From assembly GCA_037044905.1 (NCBI GenBank), contig JBAOKB010000144.1, positions 806,001-870,000 on the forward strand: a stretch of DNA of 64,000 bases. Direction: 5' to 3'. Source of the stretch: Hortaea werneckii (lineage: Eukaryota; Ascomycota; Dothideomycetes; Mycosphaerellales; Teratosphaeriaceae). The position numbers and the translations under genes are program-made. How positions within the stretch are numbered: the stretch's first letter is position 1; the number at the start of each line of letters is the position of its first letter. The notes under the pieces are model-generated. The model had not been told where the DNA came from, made no database searches, and was given only the letters and a program-made list of their open reading frames with translations. This document shows, one piece after another, positions 22,020-33,714 of this stretch.

Positions 22020-25000
22020 TTATCGTCGAGCCTGCTGCGCCTGCTGACCCGCCTTCTCAGTAATACTCGTCATAGCCAGGCCGACCGGATTAAGAGGCTT
22101 GCCGGTATTCGGACCAGGACTCTGAGCGCGACTGGGGCGGTAGAAGGCGCCGCGGAGCGATTATGCGCCATGTGGGCTCTGACGAGATGGCCGGCGGCCA
22201 GGGCAGAGCAGAGGGAGAGTTCGCCGGCGAGGACGCAGGCGGCGATGATCTTGGCGAGCTGGCGGGCGTTGTCGCCGGGGGTGGTGGCGTGCGCGCCGCG
22301 GACGCCGAGCATGTCGAGCATGGCGGCTTGGGGCTCGAGGATGGTGCCGCCGCCGATGGTGCCGACTTCGATGCTGGGCATGGAGACGGAGATCTGGAGG
22401 TTGCCGTTGAGGCTGCGGAGAGAAGCGGGGTTAGCGATATGTTCTTTTAACCAGGTGGTTACGTGGTGGACAGGGACTTACTTCTTCATCACGGTAATGC
22501 AATTACTGCTCTCGACGTTCTGTGCGGGGTCCTGGCCCGTGGCGAGGAACATGGCCGTGACCATGTTAGCGGCGTGCGCGTTGAAACCGCCGATGCTGCC
22601 GGCCATGGCACTACCGATGAAGTTCTTCGACATGTTGAGCTCCACGAGCGCATTGACGTCGCTCTTCAAGACATTCTTGACCGTCTCGGCGGGGATGATG
22701 GCTTCAGCGACGACGCTCTTACCACGGCCATCGATCCAGTTGATAGCTGCTGGCTTCTTGTCGATACAGAAGTTGCCAGAGACGGAGATGATGGCCATAT
22801 CCTCAAAGCCAGCCTCCTTGGACATGACGCCAGAGCGTGCTCGACACCCTTGGAGATCATGTTCATACCCATAGCGTCACCGGTCGTCGTCTTGAACCGT
22901 ACGTACACATACGTACCCGCAATAGACGTCTTCATCTGCTGCAGACGGGCAAAGCGTGAAGTGGAATTGAAAGCATCTTTCATGACCTTCTGGCCTGCGG
23001 AAGAGTCGAGCCAGATCTTGGCCTCAGCGGCTCGGGCTAGGGTCTGGAAGCCGATACAAGGACCACGGGTCATACCATCACCAGTCAGAACGGTGACCGC
23101 ACCTCCGCCGGCATTGATAGCCTTGCAGCCTCTGCTAATACTGGCGACTAAGACGCCTTCTGTGGTAGCCATAGGCAAGAAATAGCTGCGTCCATCGATC
23201 GTAAGGGGCCCGGCGACACCAAGAGGCAAAGGCATATATCCGATGACATTCTCGCAACATGCGCCAAAGACGCGGTCGTAATCGAAGTGTTCGTAAGGCA
23301 ACTTGGACTTCTCAAGCTTGTTTGTAATGTCAGATGTACCAGCCGTGCGAGAAACAACGCCTCTCCGGACCTTGACTGCGCGGGTCTTGTCCTCAAGAGT
23401 CTTCTCCAGGGCGTAGCCGGGGATCTTGCCGCGAAGGGTGAGATCGATGAGTTCCTCATCGCTGAGGAGCGGCGCCTTCTTCTCCTTCACTAGGGCTTCG
23501 CATTCTTCTCTTGATCGGCTAACACCGTCTGGGCCAGGGGGTAGAGGAGCTTCAGGTTCCAATTCTGGCTGGCTCGGCGGAAGCGCATGGCCGTTCGCGC
23601 TAGGTTTCTTGGCATGCGAGCTGACTGACTGTTTCGCAGACGCGCCTGCTTGCTCTTGCGAGGGCTCCTTAATACTCCACCTAGCTGCGTTGAAAAGATA
23701 GCCGTTGAGAACCAAACTCATTGCCAGCGCGGTAATCACCCATTTGCTGAGGACGGGATCCTCGAAGCTCTTCAATAGGCTTTCAACGACTCTACCGCCA
23801 AAAGCAGAGAAGACACCGGCACGGTAATCGAGAGACCAGTCTGAAGAGTCCTGAGCGACAGAGGCCATCGAAGGGTACTGAAGCTCGTATTTGATCGGGC
23901 TGAAGACTGTCACCGAGATCGACTGCTGGCTTTGCTTGGCCTGCTTGTAAACCACGTCCAACCCATTGCTGGCGACCTTGAATGGGTCCATTGGTGGTGG
24001 CGTGGTGACGCTGGATAAGCCGGCAGTAGTCACTAGCGAGCCATCGCGCCCACTACGGAAAGGCATGGTGCACAGATTCAAGACATTGATGAGGACAAAG
24101 CCGAGAACCATCAGGACTTTGAAACGCGGAATGCTGCTGTCCCTGACCTTGCGGCCGAAGATGCTGTAGGTCTCGCTGCTTTGGAAGCTCTCATCCTTGG
24201 GCCACTCGTTGCTGGCCGCCACGTTCTCGGCAACCCTACGGCTCACACCGTCTTCTTCGAGAGCCTTGCGAAGCGCGACGTGGCGCTTGATACGGTTGAT
24301 TTCGAGTTTGATGGTGAGAATGGAAGTGTAGAAAGTGAAAAGCAAGAGGCAGTCGAAGAACAGTGTCCATGCGGCCAGGAAGCAGAATTGCCTTAAACCG
24401 CCCTGGATGCCAGAAGCCGCTCCAACAACAAAGGATCAAGATTTCGATGGCGTAGTCGCGCACGATCTCGAAGCCGCGCTCGCGCACCGCGATCTGCACG
24501 GCATTTTGGATAGTCAGCGAGGCTTCGCCGTTGCCGTTGTTGTTTCCGTTGCCGCTCTGCTTCGCCTCCAGCGCGGCCGAGAGGACAGCTTGGGTAAGAA
24601 CGATTGGCTTTTCGAAGCCAACAGTCACCACTAAGAACGGCACACCTTCAGAAAGCAAGACCACGTTCTCCGGCACGCCCAGCTTCATCGTCACAACGAT
24701 ACCGAACAAGAACGCGAACGCCGAGGAGAAGAGCACCGTTGTGCCAAGCCAGAAGTTCGATCCCATACGTCTCATGCTCAGGAAGAGCGAAATGAAGGTC
24801 AGGTACATGGCGAAGTAGCCAAGCGACATGATTATGATATCCAGCGTTTCGGCGTTCTTGATCAAGTCCAGGAACGCTGTCCAGGAGTTCCGTGCCCAGT
24901 CGATGATGCTGTCCGAGCGAGTGTCGCGGCCATTCTTCATGATCCACTTCTTCTGCTCTTGCTCGTCATCCGATCCGTCGTCTTCCTGTGATGCCATGCC

Positions 25001-25567
25001 GCTGCCTGAAGCTGGAATTTCCTTGACCGTTTCGAAGAACTGTGCTGTTTCGCCATACGGGATAGAGAGAGTCAGGGTGGTGTCGGCGGAGATGGGTGAC
25101 AGAATGTTCGAGCTGGAAGGGAGCAGCTCGGCGGAGCTGTCTTGAGGCAGAGGCAGGTTCTCGGCAGTCGGTGCCTTGAGCGGCGATCCGTTGGTGTCAG
25201 GGAATGCCAGCGTGACCAGCGACAGATGATCCTCAGACTTGGCAGCTCCGTTCTCATGCATCTGCCATTTCCAGGCCGTCTCTTCACCCAAGTATAACCT
25301 CCTGCTTCCTGCCGAGAGGGCACTGAAATCCACCTTATTTGCCGCTGTTGCTGGCGATGGGCGGAAGAAGCCCGCCTCAATGAGGTTGACGTAGAAGGCG
25401 CTGCCAAGTATTGCTACGAAGGCTATGGTGTGGATCGGGTGAGTGCATGCTTGGTGCGTAACGGCTTGAAGGTAAGGGGTGACCTGGCGATTGTAGAAGC
25501 CTGGCTTGTCTGGGTTCGTGATGTCGTAGTTGCGCCTCCAGCGCGTAGGTATCAGTGAGCCGAGCAT
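22020..25567 (-). CDS. HMG1: HMG-CoA reductase with sterol-sensing domain; three frame breaks
   Basis: ER membrane enzyme reducing HMG-CoA to mevalonate with NADPH, the committed step to ergosterol. Exon 1 is 22482-25567; after a 69-bp intron (GTAAGT...CCGCAG) exon 2 is 22020-22412. The N-terminal half has multiple membrane helices and a sterol-sensing domain (LDIIIMSLGYFAMYLTFISL; GVPFLVVTVGFEK). The catalytic half shows ENVIGYMPLPLGVAGPL, TTEGVLVASISRGCKA, DAMGMNM, DKKPAAINWIDGRGK and GTIGGGT, with the catalytic His in HLVRAHMAHNRSAAP. Reading the family sequence through needs one base fewer at the AAA of 24430-24432, one more near 22829-22833, and one more at the GGGG of 22134-22137. With those changes both exons have exact lengths (1,159 residues). 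Uncorrected, the frame stops early and exon 2 ends at 22070. Confidence 0.9.
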
Positions 25568-26795
25568 GTTGAAGCCCTCTATGTGTAGTGGTGTAGTAGG
25601 ATGGAGTTGCGGGTTGTCGCGGAGGTGGTGAGGTGACGGATGGTGTATATCGTTAGAGCTGGGAAGCTGCGTCCTTCATTCCTTCCTTTCTCAATCGGTG
25701 TCTTGTATGGTATGGTATCCGCAGTGGATTCGCCCTCCAGAGTGTGTCGACCACGAGAGAGGTATTGAATCAACGAAAACTCGAATCCCAATGGCCTTAG
25801 CCTGTAGTATTATTTTCCTTCTCCTGACCGCGCCAGCAGCCCGCCCCGCTTGTGATTGTTTTACCCACTCTTCCAACTTTTCCCACCACAACAAAGGGAG
25901 CGCGAGAGGGGAGAGCAGCGAAAGGCAGCAGCGCAAACGAGCCAAGCGCGAAAAGCACCCAGCAAGAATCCCAGAAAAGATGCCTATCAACGAGTAATTA
26001 AACGAATCCGTGGCCCCCCATCCAGCGTCGACTACTCAACAGACACGGCACATCCACTCCCGTCGGCGGCGGTGAAGCGCAATCTCCCCAAAAACTTCGC
26101 GTGGAAGGCGTGGCGAGGTACGCGGCTTTGCAGCTCGCTGATTGGCTACGTGAGGCTTTCGGTGGCGTCAACCCGAGTGTGGAGTGCAGCGGACAAGCTC
26201 CACCGGCTGCAAGATTGGCAAGATTCGGGGAGAAACAATGGAAGAGATGCGGTGGCGTAGGTGAGTTCCCAGGTAAGTGGATTATCGAGGTAGGTAAGGT
26301 GCCGTATGGTACGAGACACGGTCAAAGGATAGAGGAAGTCACAGGAGGCAGAGAGATTTTCGTCATGACTGCGACAATGGTTGATATCCATTCAAACTGC
26401 CTAGCCGGGAGTGAGGCGGTTGCCCGCAAAGACATGTGGCGTTTGTCGTACGACATCTACTTCTAAACTCTAATCCTCTGTGGCTTTGAATTGCCGACGC
26501 GTCTCCCAAAGGACCGCTGCACTGTACTGTACTACTACTTATTGGTGTTTCCTGCTTCCTGGCCTGATCCCCGGCACATCTCTAGACGTGTCGTGCTGGC
26601 CGCACACGTGTGCCGCATAGCTCAGCCACTTTTGTAGCCAAAACGTTAAGGACGGTGGTTGCGTTGCGTATGCTTTCGCCCGCCGGCACCGACATCTGCC
26701 AAGTGGTATCCCTTCAACCGGCTGTCTTGTTGCACCGTACCTAGGTATTGTTGCCCATGGACATTGCGATGGCGTGAATGATGTGTGAAGAGCAG
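25568..26795. other. Intergenic; HMG-CoA reductase 5' region
   Basis: About 1.2 kb, promoter side of the HMG-CoA reductase gene and 3' flank of the DUF3605 gene. No gene recognised; I do not see a clear sterol-response site. Confidence 0.5.
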
Positions 26796-27634
26796 TCATA
26801 TCGCCTCTGAGTTCCTGATCTTCTCCGCCAATGGGGCGTCGCCATGCGTGATCTCGTCGATGAAGCTCTTGTCAGGATTAAATAGCATAACGTGAAAATG
26901 CTCGACAGCATGGATGCTTTTCAGGCTGCCCCAGTTTTTGAACCATATGACATTTTCGCTCCCACATTTAGTGACGAATATTTCGTCGACGAAGCTGTTA
27001 ATCAGATGCCGAGTCTGCGGTGTCAGGTCGTCCGTGACAGGATCTGAGGGCAAGTCAAACTTCGTCCAGACCACTAAATGAACGATTCTCGGGTCAACTC
27101 CATATGGCCAGTCGTTATGGAGAATTTTGTAATCCTCTAGACAATACATTAGCACGTCTGCAACTACCAGATTGAATCATGCGGGCAAATGATACCTAAA
27201 TACTCAAAAGGCCTTCCCTTGGGTTTCAAATCTCGCCATCTCAGCCGCTCTTGCATCACAAAAGCCATCACGGATCCATAGTCCTTGGTCAGCTTCGTCG
27301 TAAATTCTCTATACCTTCTCAAATCGGTAGGTACACGCTGAAAGAGGTCAAGGCGGTTGGTCTTGATGAGGTGCTGCACTTCTTCCCATGACTGTCGCTG
27401 ATACCACGCATCGGGGGTGGAGAGGATGGCGCGGTCCTTTGCGTTGTCGAAGGCATATTGGAGGAACTCCGGACATTCTTTCGTTTGCAGACCTGCTGGC
27501 ACGTTGACGTTCCAAAAAGGGATGGCGTTGCTCTTGGCGCAGCTTATGTCGCCAAGTTCCTTGCGTGCAAGGTGCTTCGATGCTGTAAGTCTGTGAAGCC
27601 ATGCTCACGTTTCCGAATTCGTCGTTGCTTCCAT
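26796..27634 (-). CDS. GIG1: DUF3605 protein, N-acetylglucosamine-induced protein 1-like
   Basis: Member of the fungal DUF3605 family, which includes Candida Gig1, induced by N-acetylglucosamine; molecular function unknown, likely cytosolic. Exons 27609-27634, 27196-27542 and 26796-27136 give exactly 237 residues. Intron 2 is clear (branch GCTAATG, acceptor TCTAG). Intron 1 (66 bp, donor GTGAGC) is chosen because it is the one keeping frame into FWNVNVPAGLQTKECPEFL. Other landmarks are NRLDLFQRVPTDLRRYREFT, DYGSVMAFVMQERLRW, NDWPYGVDPRIVHLVVWTKF and VIWFKNWGSLKSIHAVEHFHV. The His-rich end of that last block is the family signature. No frame break. The first exon, only 8 codons, is the least certain part. 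Confidence 0.87.
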
Positions 27635-28590
27635 CCGCCGGGCGGGCTCCGGAGTCTTGCGCCTACTGTAGTCAAACGTACTGTACCTAGGTAGTCAAAG
27701 ATGTACAGGACAGTGATTGCTGACTGTGCGGGATGTGGACGCGTTTGCGAACGGTAAGGTAAAAGTTAATAAGACCCACCGGTGCCTATAGCTTGCGCAT
27801 GGCGGCAGCTCTACAGGACTCAATTCCTTTGTCCGGGTAAGGGTTACGCTACAAGGCGGCAGCGCGAGTAGACAGACATTGTCACATACGTGAGGACTGG
27901 CATGCCTAGTAATTCCTTTGTTGTCTCTCGCGGAGTTGACGAGCAGAAGAAAGGAATCCGGCAGGTTCCAACTTCCCAGGCTGCTCTGAGGCGGACCGGG
28001 AAATTTCCAGCGGGCGATCAATCCCTGGCTCGGCCGTTCTCGCGTTCTAGCCTTGCCCGGCTGTACCTGGCGCTAACGGGGAACCCTGGCTGGTGCGAGC
28101 GAGGGACGCGTCTGATTGGCTTTGGGAGATGCCTCCTTCGCGCGCTCATCAGGGGGGTTCGAGGGAAAGACCACACCGCGTCCTGCCTTCACATTCACTG
28201 CTCCTCTTGCGTATCGTCCCAGACACAAGACACAGACACAGACACAGACACAGTCGTTACTGCAGCATCACACACGTCGGGCGGTCGGGCTGTTAATCTT
28301 GGAGGCTGTATCCTTGCAGAGCCTGGATACGCCCACATACGGGTGTGAGAGAGGCCAGAAGAAAGCAGGGATCCGAGGGCATACACGCAGTCGCCGAAAC
28401 AAGGCCCGAAACACGTTCCCTACTACTACACCACTATATCCCTCTCTTTCGCCGGCTCGGGAACGATACGAGGCGTCGTCGAGTCCAGCATCGTACTACT
28501 CCACTCCTCCTCCGCTTGCATCGCCACGCCGTCGCATGCGTATCTAAACCAGTGCAGGGATCTCCGACACCACCACCACCACCCCCATAG
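27635..28590. other. Intergenic; divergent promoter of DUF3605 gene and SPA2
   Basis: About 950 bp between divergent genes. Contains a short hexamer repeat near 28230. The last 150 bp are pyrimidine/CAC-rich, as in a fungal leader. Confidence 0.5.
28230..28253 (+). repeat. Short ACAGAC tandem repeat
   Basis: Four copies of the hexamer ACAGAC in the SPA2 promoter region, flanked by an imperfect copy. A microsatellite; it may be polymorphic. Confidence 0.7.
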
Positions 28591-31350
28591 ATGGCGATGA
28601 ACCGCCCGCCCCAGCCTGGTCCTCCGCAGTTCTCGCCGCGCTCGATGAACAGCAGCGATAGTTATGGCTTCCCGCCCGCGCCGCATGGTGGTGCGGCAAG
28701 ACCACCGCCGCCGAACTCGCCGCCAGGATCGAATCATCCCAGTGGCAGTACCGCGAGTACAGAGGTCTCGCGACCTTCAGTCAGCGGCAGCAGCTTCAAC
28801 CGTCCACCGTCAAGTGCCAGCTCAGTGGCGAGATCAAGTGATGGCCGGATGGGGTTCGGTGGCCCTGCGAGCAGGGATAGCGGGAGAAGCACATTCAAAC
28901 CGGACATGGAGGACCAGCTGCAACGGCATTATCATGTTCTGAAAGGCTTCTTGGCCGCGAGTCTGCGCGACGAGAAGGGCAACATCAAGCCCAACAAGGC
29001 GAGGGACAAGTTGCTGAGGCTCTCAGTCACCCAGTTCATGGAACTTAGCACGGATGTCTACGACGAGCTGGTCAGACGCGAAGATGAGCGCTTGGGCAGG
29101 GTGCCGAATGTACCGCGATCTTTGCCGCCAAAGCAGACTTTCCACCCCAAGAGAAATCAGGCCCGACAGAAACTGAGCACGCTACCTGTGGAGAGATTCA
29201 AGCAGCTTGCGACAGACGTTTTCTATGAGCTGGAGCGAAGAATACCCAGATTTGGTGGCGGAGACATTGACCGCCCAATGAGCACGAGTAGCAACCGAAG
29301 TAGAGCTCAAAGTCGAGCTGGAGGCAGAGCTCCTGGACCGCCTGGCGCCTATAGGGGGCCGCCTTCCGGTCCTGGCCGGCCTCCCATGGGCCCAAATGGC
29401 ATGCCACCACCCAATGCGCCTTATCAGTCATTTAGACCAGCTTCACCCGGCGCTGGTCAGATGCCGACCCGGCCACCGACAGGAAGTAGCGAATCATCGA
29501 GTTTTGGCCGACCACTGCCAAAGACGTCTCAGAGCAATACAATTGTACCAAACAAGAGCACGATGGTTGAAGATGACGATGACGATGATGGGGAAACGGA
29601 TGAGGCCTTCGGACTTGACAAGTCCCTGTCGGGTATCAGCAATGAGCGTTTCAGCAAAGCAACGAGTCCGGGCGTTGGCAGTGCCGAGGATAAAGAAAAG
29701 ATTCAAGCACAGGAGGCGGAGATTCAGGCACTGAAAGAGAAGTTGGAGAAGGCAGAAGGTTCGACCTCCGACAGGGATCAGGAAATGACGGAATTGAAAA
29801 AGGGTCTTCAGCAGAAGGAGCTTGAACTTGAACGCATTCGGTCGGATGGCCAAGGTCAGGAAGATCGCTTGACATCCGAGCGAGGGGAGTGGAAATCTTT
29901 GCAAGAAGAGCTGGAGCGGAAACACCTCGATGCACAGCAATTGAATGAAAGTTTGCAGCGGGAGCTCGACCAGCTCAAGATGTCTAAGGAGTCAGATGAG
30001 AGTGGCTTGAGATCAGTTCACGAAGTCGAGCTCGAGAGCTTGCGGACCGAACTTGGAAACTCACATCGCATCACAATCGGAGATTTGCGATCACAGCTCG
30101 ATAACGTCCACGACCAGACGGACGACCTACACCGTCAACTTCAGACCCACCAGGCTGAGAATGAGGAGCTTCGAGCGCAGTTGGAAAACGCACAGCAGCT
30201 TCAGACTACTTCTAGCAATGGGAGTGAAGAGCAATCTCGCCGGATCGAGTTGCTTGAGACAGAGTTGGCAAACCAGGAGAAGCTGACCAATGATGTCCGC
30301 GATGAAGCTATGATGTATCTCCAAGAAATGCGCGATCTCAGCAGACAGAACGACCAAGCCTTTGAAGAGGAGGAGCGCTTGGTCGCCAGGGTCTCAGAAC
30401 TGGAGCGTGAGATTGAGCAATGGCGACAACGATATGCAAAGGTCAAGGCGCAAAATAAGAGCCTACGAGCTTCGACAATGGGTCTCAATCTCGCAGCAGC
30501 ATTCGACTCTGGAAGCCTGGTGAGGAAGGAGGGTGTAATGCACGAGGCAGGTCTAGTGCGGGATGTGGATGTCACTCGCTTCCAGATGAGCGTTGATGAA
30601 TTGTTGAAGGTGGCGCGGCAAACGGCGACAGAACCTATGCTCGAGAGTGTCAAGGGTGTCGTACTTTGCGTGCAGTCCATTACGTCGGCTGTTGGCACTG
30701 ATGGATACCCGACGCCTTCGCCTTCGCCATGTCACCCAGCGGACAGCGAACCGTAGCCATGGACAGCGTCTCAAAGCTCAAGGCCCGCGTGACCGGGACA
30801 GCCAACAGCCTCATCACAGCTACCAAACAACACGCATCATCCCTAGGACTCTCCCCCGTGGCCCTCCTGGACGCCGCAGCCTCCAACCTCACCGCCTCTG
30901 TCGTGGAGCTCATCAAAGCCGTCGGCATCAAGCCCAGCCCCAAACACGAACTCGCCTCCGACGACGACATCGACGGCCACGACCACAACCTCCCCAGCGA
31001 CTACCACCGCCGCATGGAATCCTTCTACGACGACACCCTCTCGCCCGCCGAAGCCGGCTTCTCCGTTGGCGTCTCCTCCCCCTCCTCCACCGGCCCAATC
31101 CACAGCCCCTCGCCCCCAGCCTCCACCCTCTCCCAACCCCACCACCAGACCAGCAGCAGTCCGGCTTCCGAGCCGCCTAAACCCGCGCCGCTAAACGTAC
31201 TTGGCCGTAGTAATACGTCCAAGAAGACGAATGGCTGGTTCGGCGGGTGGGGCAGGAAGGCGAGCGTAGATGAGACTCCTCCTACCGCGAACTGGCACGG
31301 CGGCTGCGCAGGGCGCGGGAGCTGATGGGGAGTATGACCCTTATCGATAG
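28591..31350 (+). CDS. SPA2: Polarisome scaffold SPA2, two frame breaks near 3' end
   Basis: Scaffold of the polarisome, which organises formin and actin at hyphal tips. No intron. The Pro/Ser-rich N-terminus precedes two Spa2-homology (GIT/SHD) repeats: DKLLRLSVTQFMELSTDVYDEL and RQKLSTLPVERFKQLATDVFYEL, quoted as their cores LLRLSVTQFMELSTDVYDEL and LSTLPVERFKQLATDVFYEL. A long coiled coil follows (about 29690-30470), then the C-terminal domain. As read, the frame stops at 30756, but the C-terminal domain (KLKARVTGTANSLITATKQH; PVALLDAAASNLTASVVELI) continues in the next frame from 30729, implying a missing base near 30728. A further extra base near 31270-31300 returns to the family-like end DGEYDPYR at 31350. 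Allowing both gives exactly 919 residues. Confidence 0.88.
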
Positions 31351-32682
31351 AAAGCTGTTGGAGGTCTTTGATCCTTTTTTCTTGCGAGAGATTGTACTTA
31401 TGATGTCTGTTTTTAATCCTTTGCATCTTTTTTTTTCTTCTAGGTTGGGACAAAAGGGCCATCCATTTTGCCCTCGCTTCCTTCTTTCGGCGGCACAGAT
31501 GGGGATGGGGAAATTGGAAATTGGGAGTTGAGAAGGGTTTTTTGGATGGATGGGAAGGGGCAATGGAGGGTTTTTTTTTTTTTTTTTTGGCTTCCCCTTT
31601 TTGGACTCTTTTTTACTCGCGGCTGGGATGGGCTGCTGGGTTGTGTGTAAGATATGAGGACTTGCGTTGCTTCTTTTTTGCATATGAAGGGGTCATAAGG
31701 AACATTGGACAGGAAGGTGATGGTTATTTTGGAGATTGCTTCCGGTTGTTTGTTTTATTAGAGAAGAATTGGATCTCTCTTGTTTTCGGGGGTCATGAGT
31801 CTCATATGTTTTTGCCTTTTTGGATGTATGACTTGGGGTGATGTTGTTTGGTCACGTGAATTTTGGCTATGTTCCATACCCAAGTGTGGCGCTCCCAACA
31901 AGCAGGTGGATTGATAATAACACCAACATTTATTGAAGGATCGAATGCCATGACTGCACACCAGGATCCACACGAGGTCCTGCGAAGCGGATATCGAATG
32001 TACCATCGGAGCCCATGCTGTTCGAGACCGAAATGCTGACAGGGTGATGAAACAATCGACGACAAGGATGTGAGATTGGAGCTGGGCCCCGACATCCCCG
32101 ATCCACACTGACAACAGCACCGCCCAAGAAGTACACTACTGTCGATACGCTGCACTGGAAACCCCTCCGTTCTTGTTTTGAATGAGTTTATATCCCGAGC
32201 GAGGTGTCGAGAAACTCAAATCATCAAGACGCAGGAATTGCAAAATCGTGCGGACTATGGGCTTCAAAAAGCTTCAAATCGAAGAAAAGCACACCCTGGG
32301 AATGCGATCGCAGCGAGCTTAACAAAAGCCAGCGATTCGATTGCCTTGAATAGGCGGAACCACGGCGCAATTCGACTTTTCTGAATAGGCAGAAATACGT
32401 GAAACAAGCCTACGTAACGAGACCTGACCAGGGAGCCTCCTGCAAAGACTAAGTAGTACAGCATGAGGCCCTGAAATTGGCTTGCCAGCAAATATATATA
32501 TATGTCCCTTTCTCGCCAAGGCGTTTGAGCACTGTTTTACTGCAGCGCTATTCATTCTTTTGCCCTTCTCAAAAAAGCTTGTCGTGCTTTGTCTCTTCCA
32601 ACCGATAGCTTAGGACTATCTTTCTCACTACTTTCTCTGACAGCCTCCAGATCTACCAGCCTTACCACGAGGGTCAGTCAAG
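31351..32682. other. Intergenic between SPA2 and expansin-like gene
   Basis: About 1.3 kb, gene-free. Contains a T-run at about 31570-31588 and several T-rich stretches just after SPA2, likely the 3' UTR region, then unremarkable sequence. Confidence 0.5.
31570..31588 (+). repeat. Poly-T run
   Basis: A run of about 18 T in the SPA2 3' region, within generally T-rich sequence. Confidence 0.7.
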
Positions 32683-33475
32683 ATGGCTTTTGCAAGAATC
32701 GCAATGCAATCCATGCTCTTTGCGGGCATCGCCCTGGCGGCGATCACACCTGCCATGCACGTGGACGATACATCCCTTGTCCCGCCGTATGACCTCTGGT
32801 GATGGCACTTGGTATGGTAAGGACTGTGGCGAGGAGGACTGCTGGCAGGACGGCGCTTGCGCTTTCACCGATTATACGCTCCCTGCGAGCATTGCCGGAT
32901 CGACCTGCGTCTCTGAGCAGATCTGGAATAGCAGCTACAACTGCGGAGGATGTGTTTCGATTACTTACCAGGGCAAGAAGAAGACTGCTATGGTAAGCAT
33001 TATCCAATGAAGAGCAACGACGCTCGTCATGCCGTCTCGTACTGACGATGGTCTTCAGATCACCAACAAGACGGGAGGCGATGCCCAACACCTTGACATG
33101 TCGCCGGACATGTTCTCGCAGCTGGCCGACAAGAGCCTCGGCGAGATCGACATCGAATGGGAATTCGTGCCGTGCCCCTTCACCGACCCGCTCTGGATCA
33201 AGATGCACGGCGGCGCCTCGCAGTACTGGTTCGCGGCGACGGTGGAGAACGCGCGCCGTCGGACGGCCAAGATGGAAGTCAGCGCTGACGGCGGCGAGAC
33301 CTGGCAGGAAACCGTCCGCGACACGAATAACTTCTTCACGCTCCCGGGCAACGGTGGCACGGGTACTGAGACGGCTTTGATTAGGGTTACCTCGCACACG
33401 GGAACTCAGGTCGAGATTAAGGAGGTCGATATGACTTCGGGCAAGAAGACCGTGGCTCAGGATAACTACGCTTAG
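32683..33475 (+). CDS. Secreted expansin-like protein, one frame break
   Basis: Secreted expansin/loosenin-type protein, which loosens cellulose or chitin networks without hydrolysis. Exons 32683-32992 and 33059-33475 join at phase 0. Exon 1 has a signal peptide (MAFARIAMQSMLFAGIALAA), then the double-psi beta-barrel domain with GDGTWYG, Cys pairs (DCGEEDCW, NCGGC) and the Asp in ACAFTDYTLP. Exon 2 carries the HLDMSPDMFSQLA block, the EWEFVPCPF segment that ends the barrel, and a C-terminal beta-sandwich like CBM63. The signal peptide and GDGTWYG lie in different frames; one extra base between about 32740 and 32790 (or two missing) explains it, and the corrected length is exactly 241 residues. 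A 61-bp intron could be drawn here, but it would remove the conserved GDGTWYG, so I rejected it. Confidence 0.85.
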
Positions 33476-33714
33476 GTTTTCTAGAGGCTGACCTACTGCC
33501 AACTTTGCATGTTGCCATGTGTAAGCAGATAGATTTAGTTCTGGTGCAGAGATGTACGAAAGCCGGGAGGAATCACTGGACTGATCCGGCTTTGGTTATT
33601 TGAATCCTTGACAGGGAGAGCATAGCAGAGCTTGCTCATCTTGAGCGCCCTTCAATTTGATCATGTTAAACGCCGCACGTTGATCTGCCCCATCCTTCAG
33701 ACACCATGGCTCAC

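Noticed and set aside
22163..22874. Forward open frames over the HMG-CoA reductase catalytic domain
   Set aside because: Antisense to conserved catalytic motifs (GTIGGGT, DKKPAAINW).
32761..32821. 61-bp intron in the expansin-like gene joining signal peptide to the Cys-rich part
   Set aside because: It would delete the conserved GDGTWYG motif; a single-base change explains the frame better.
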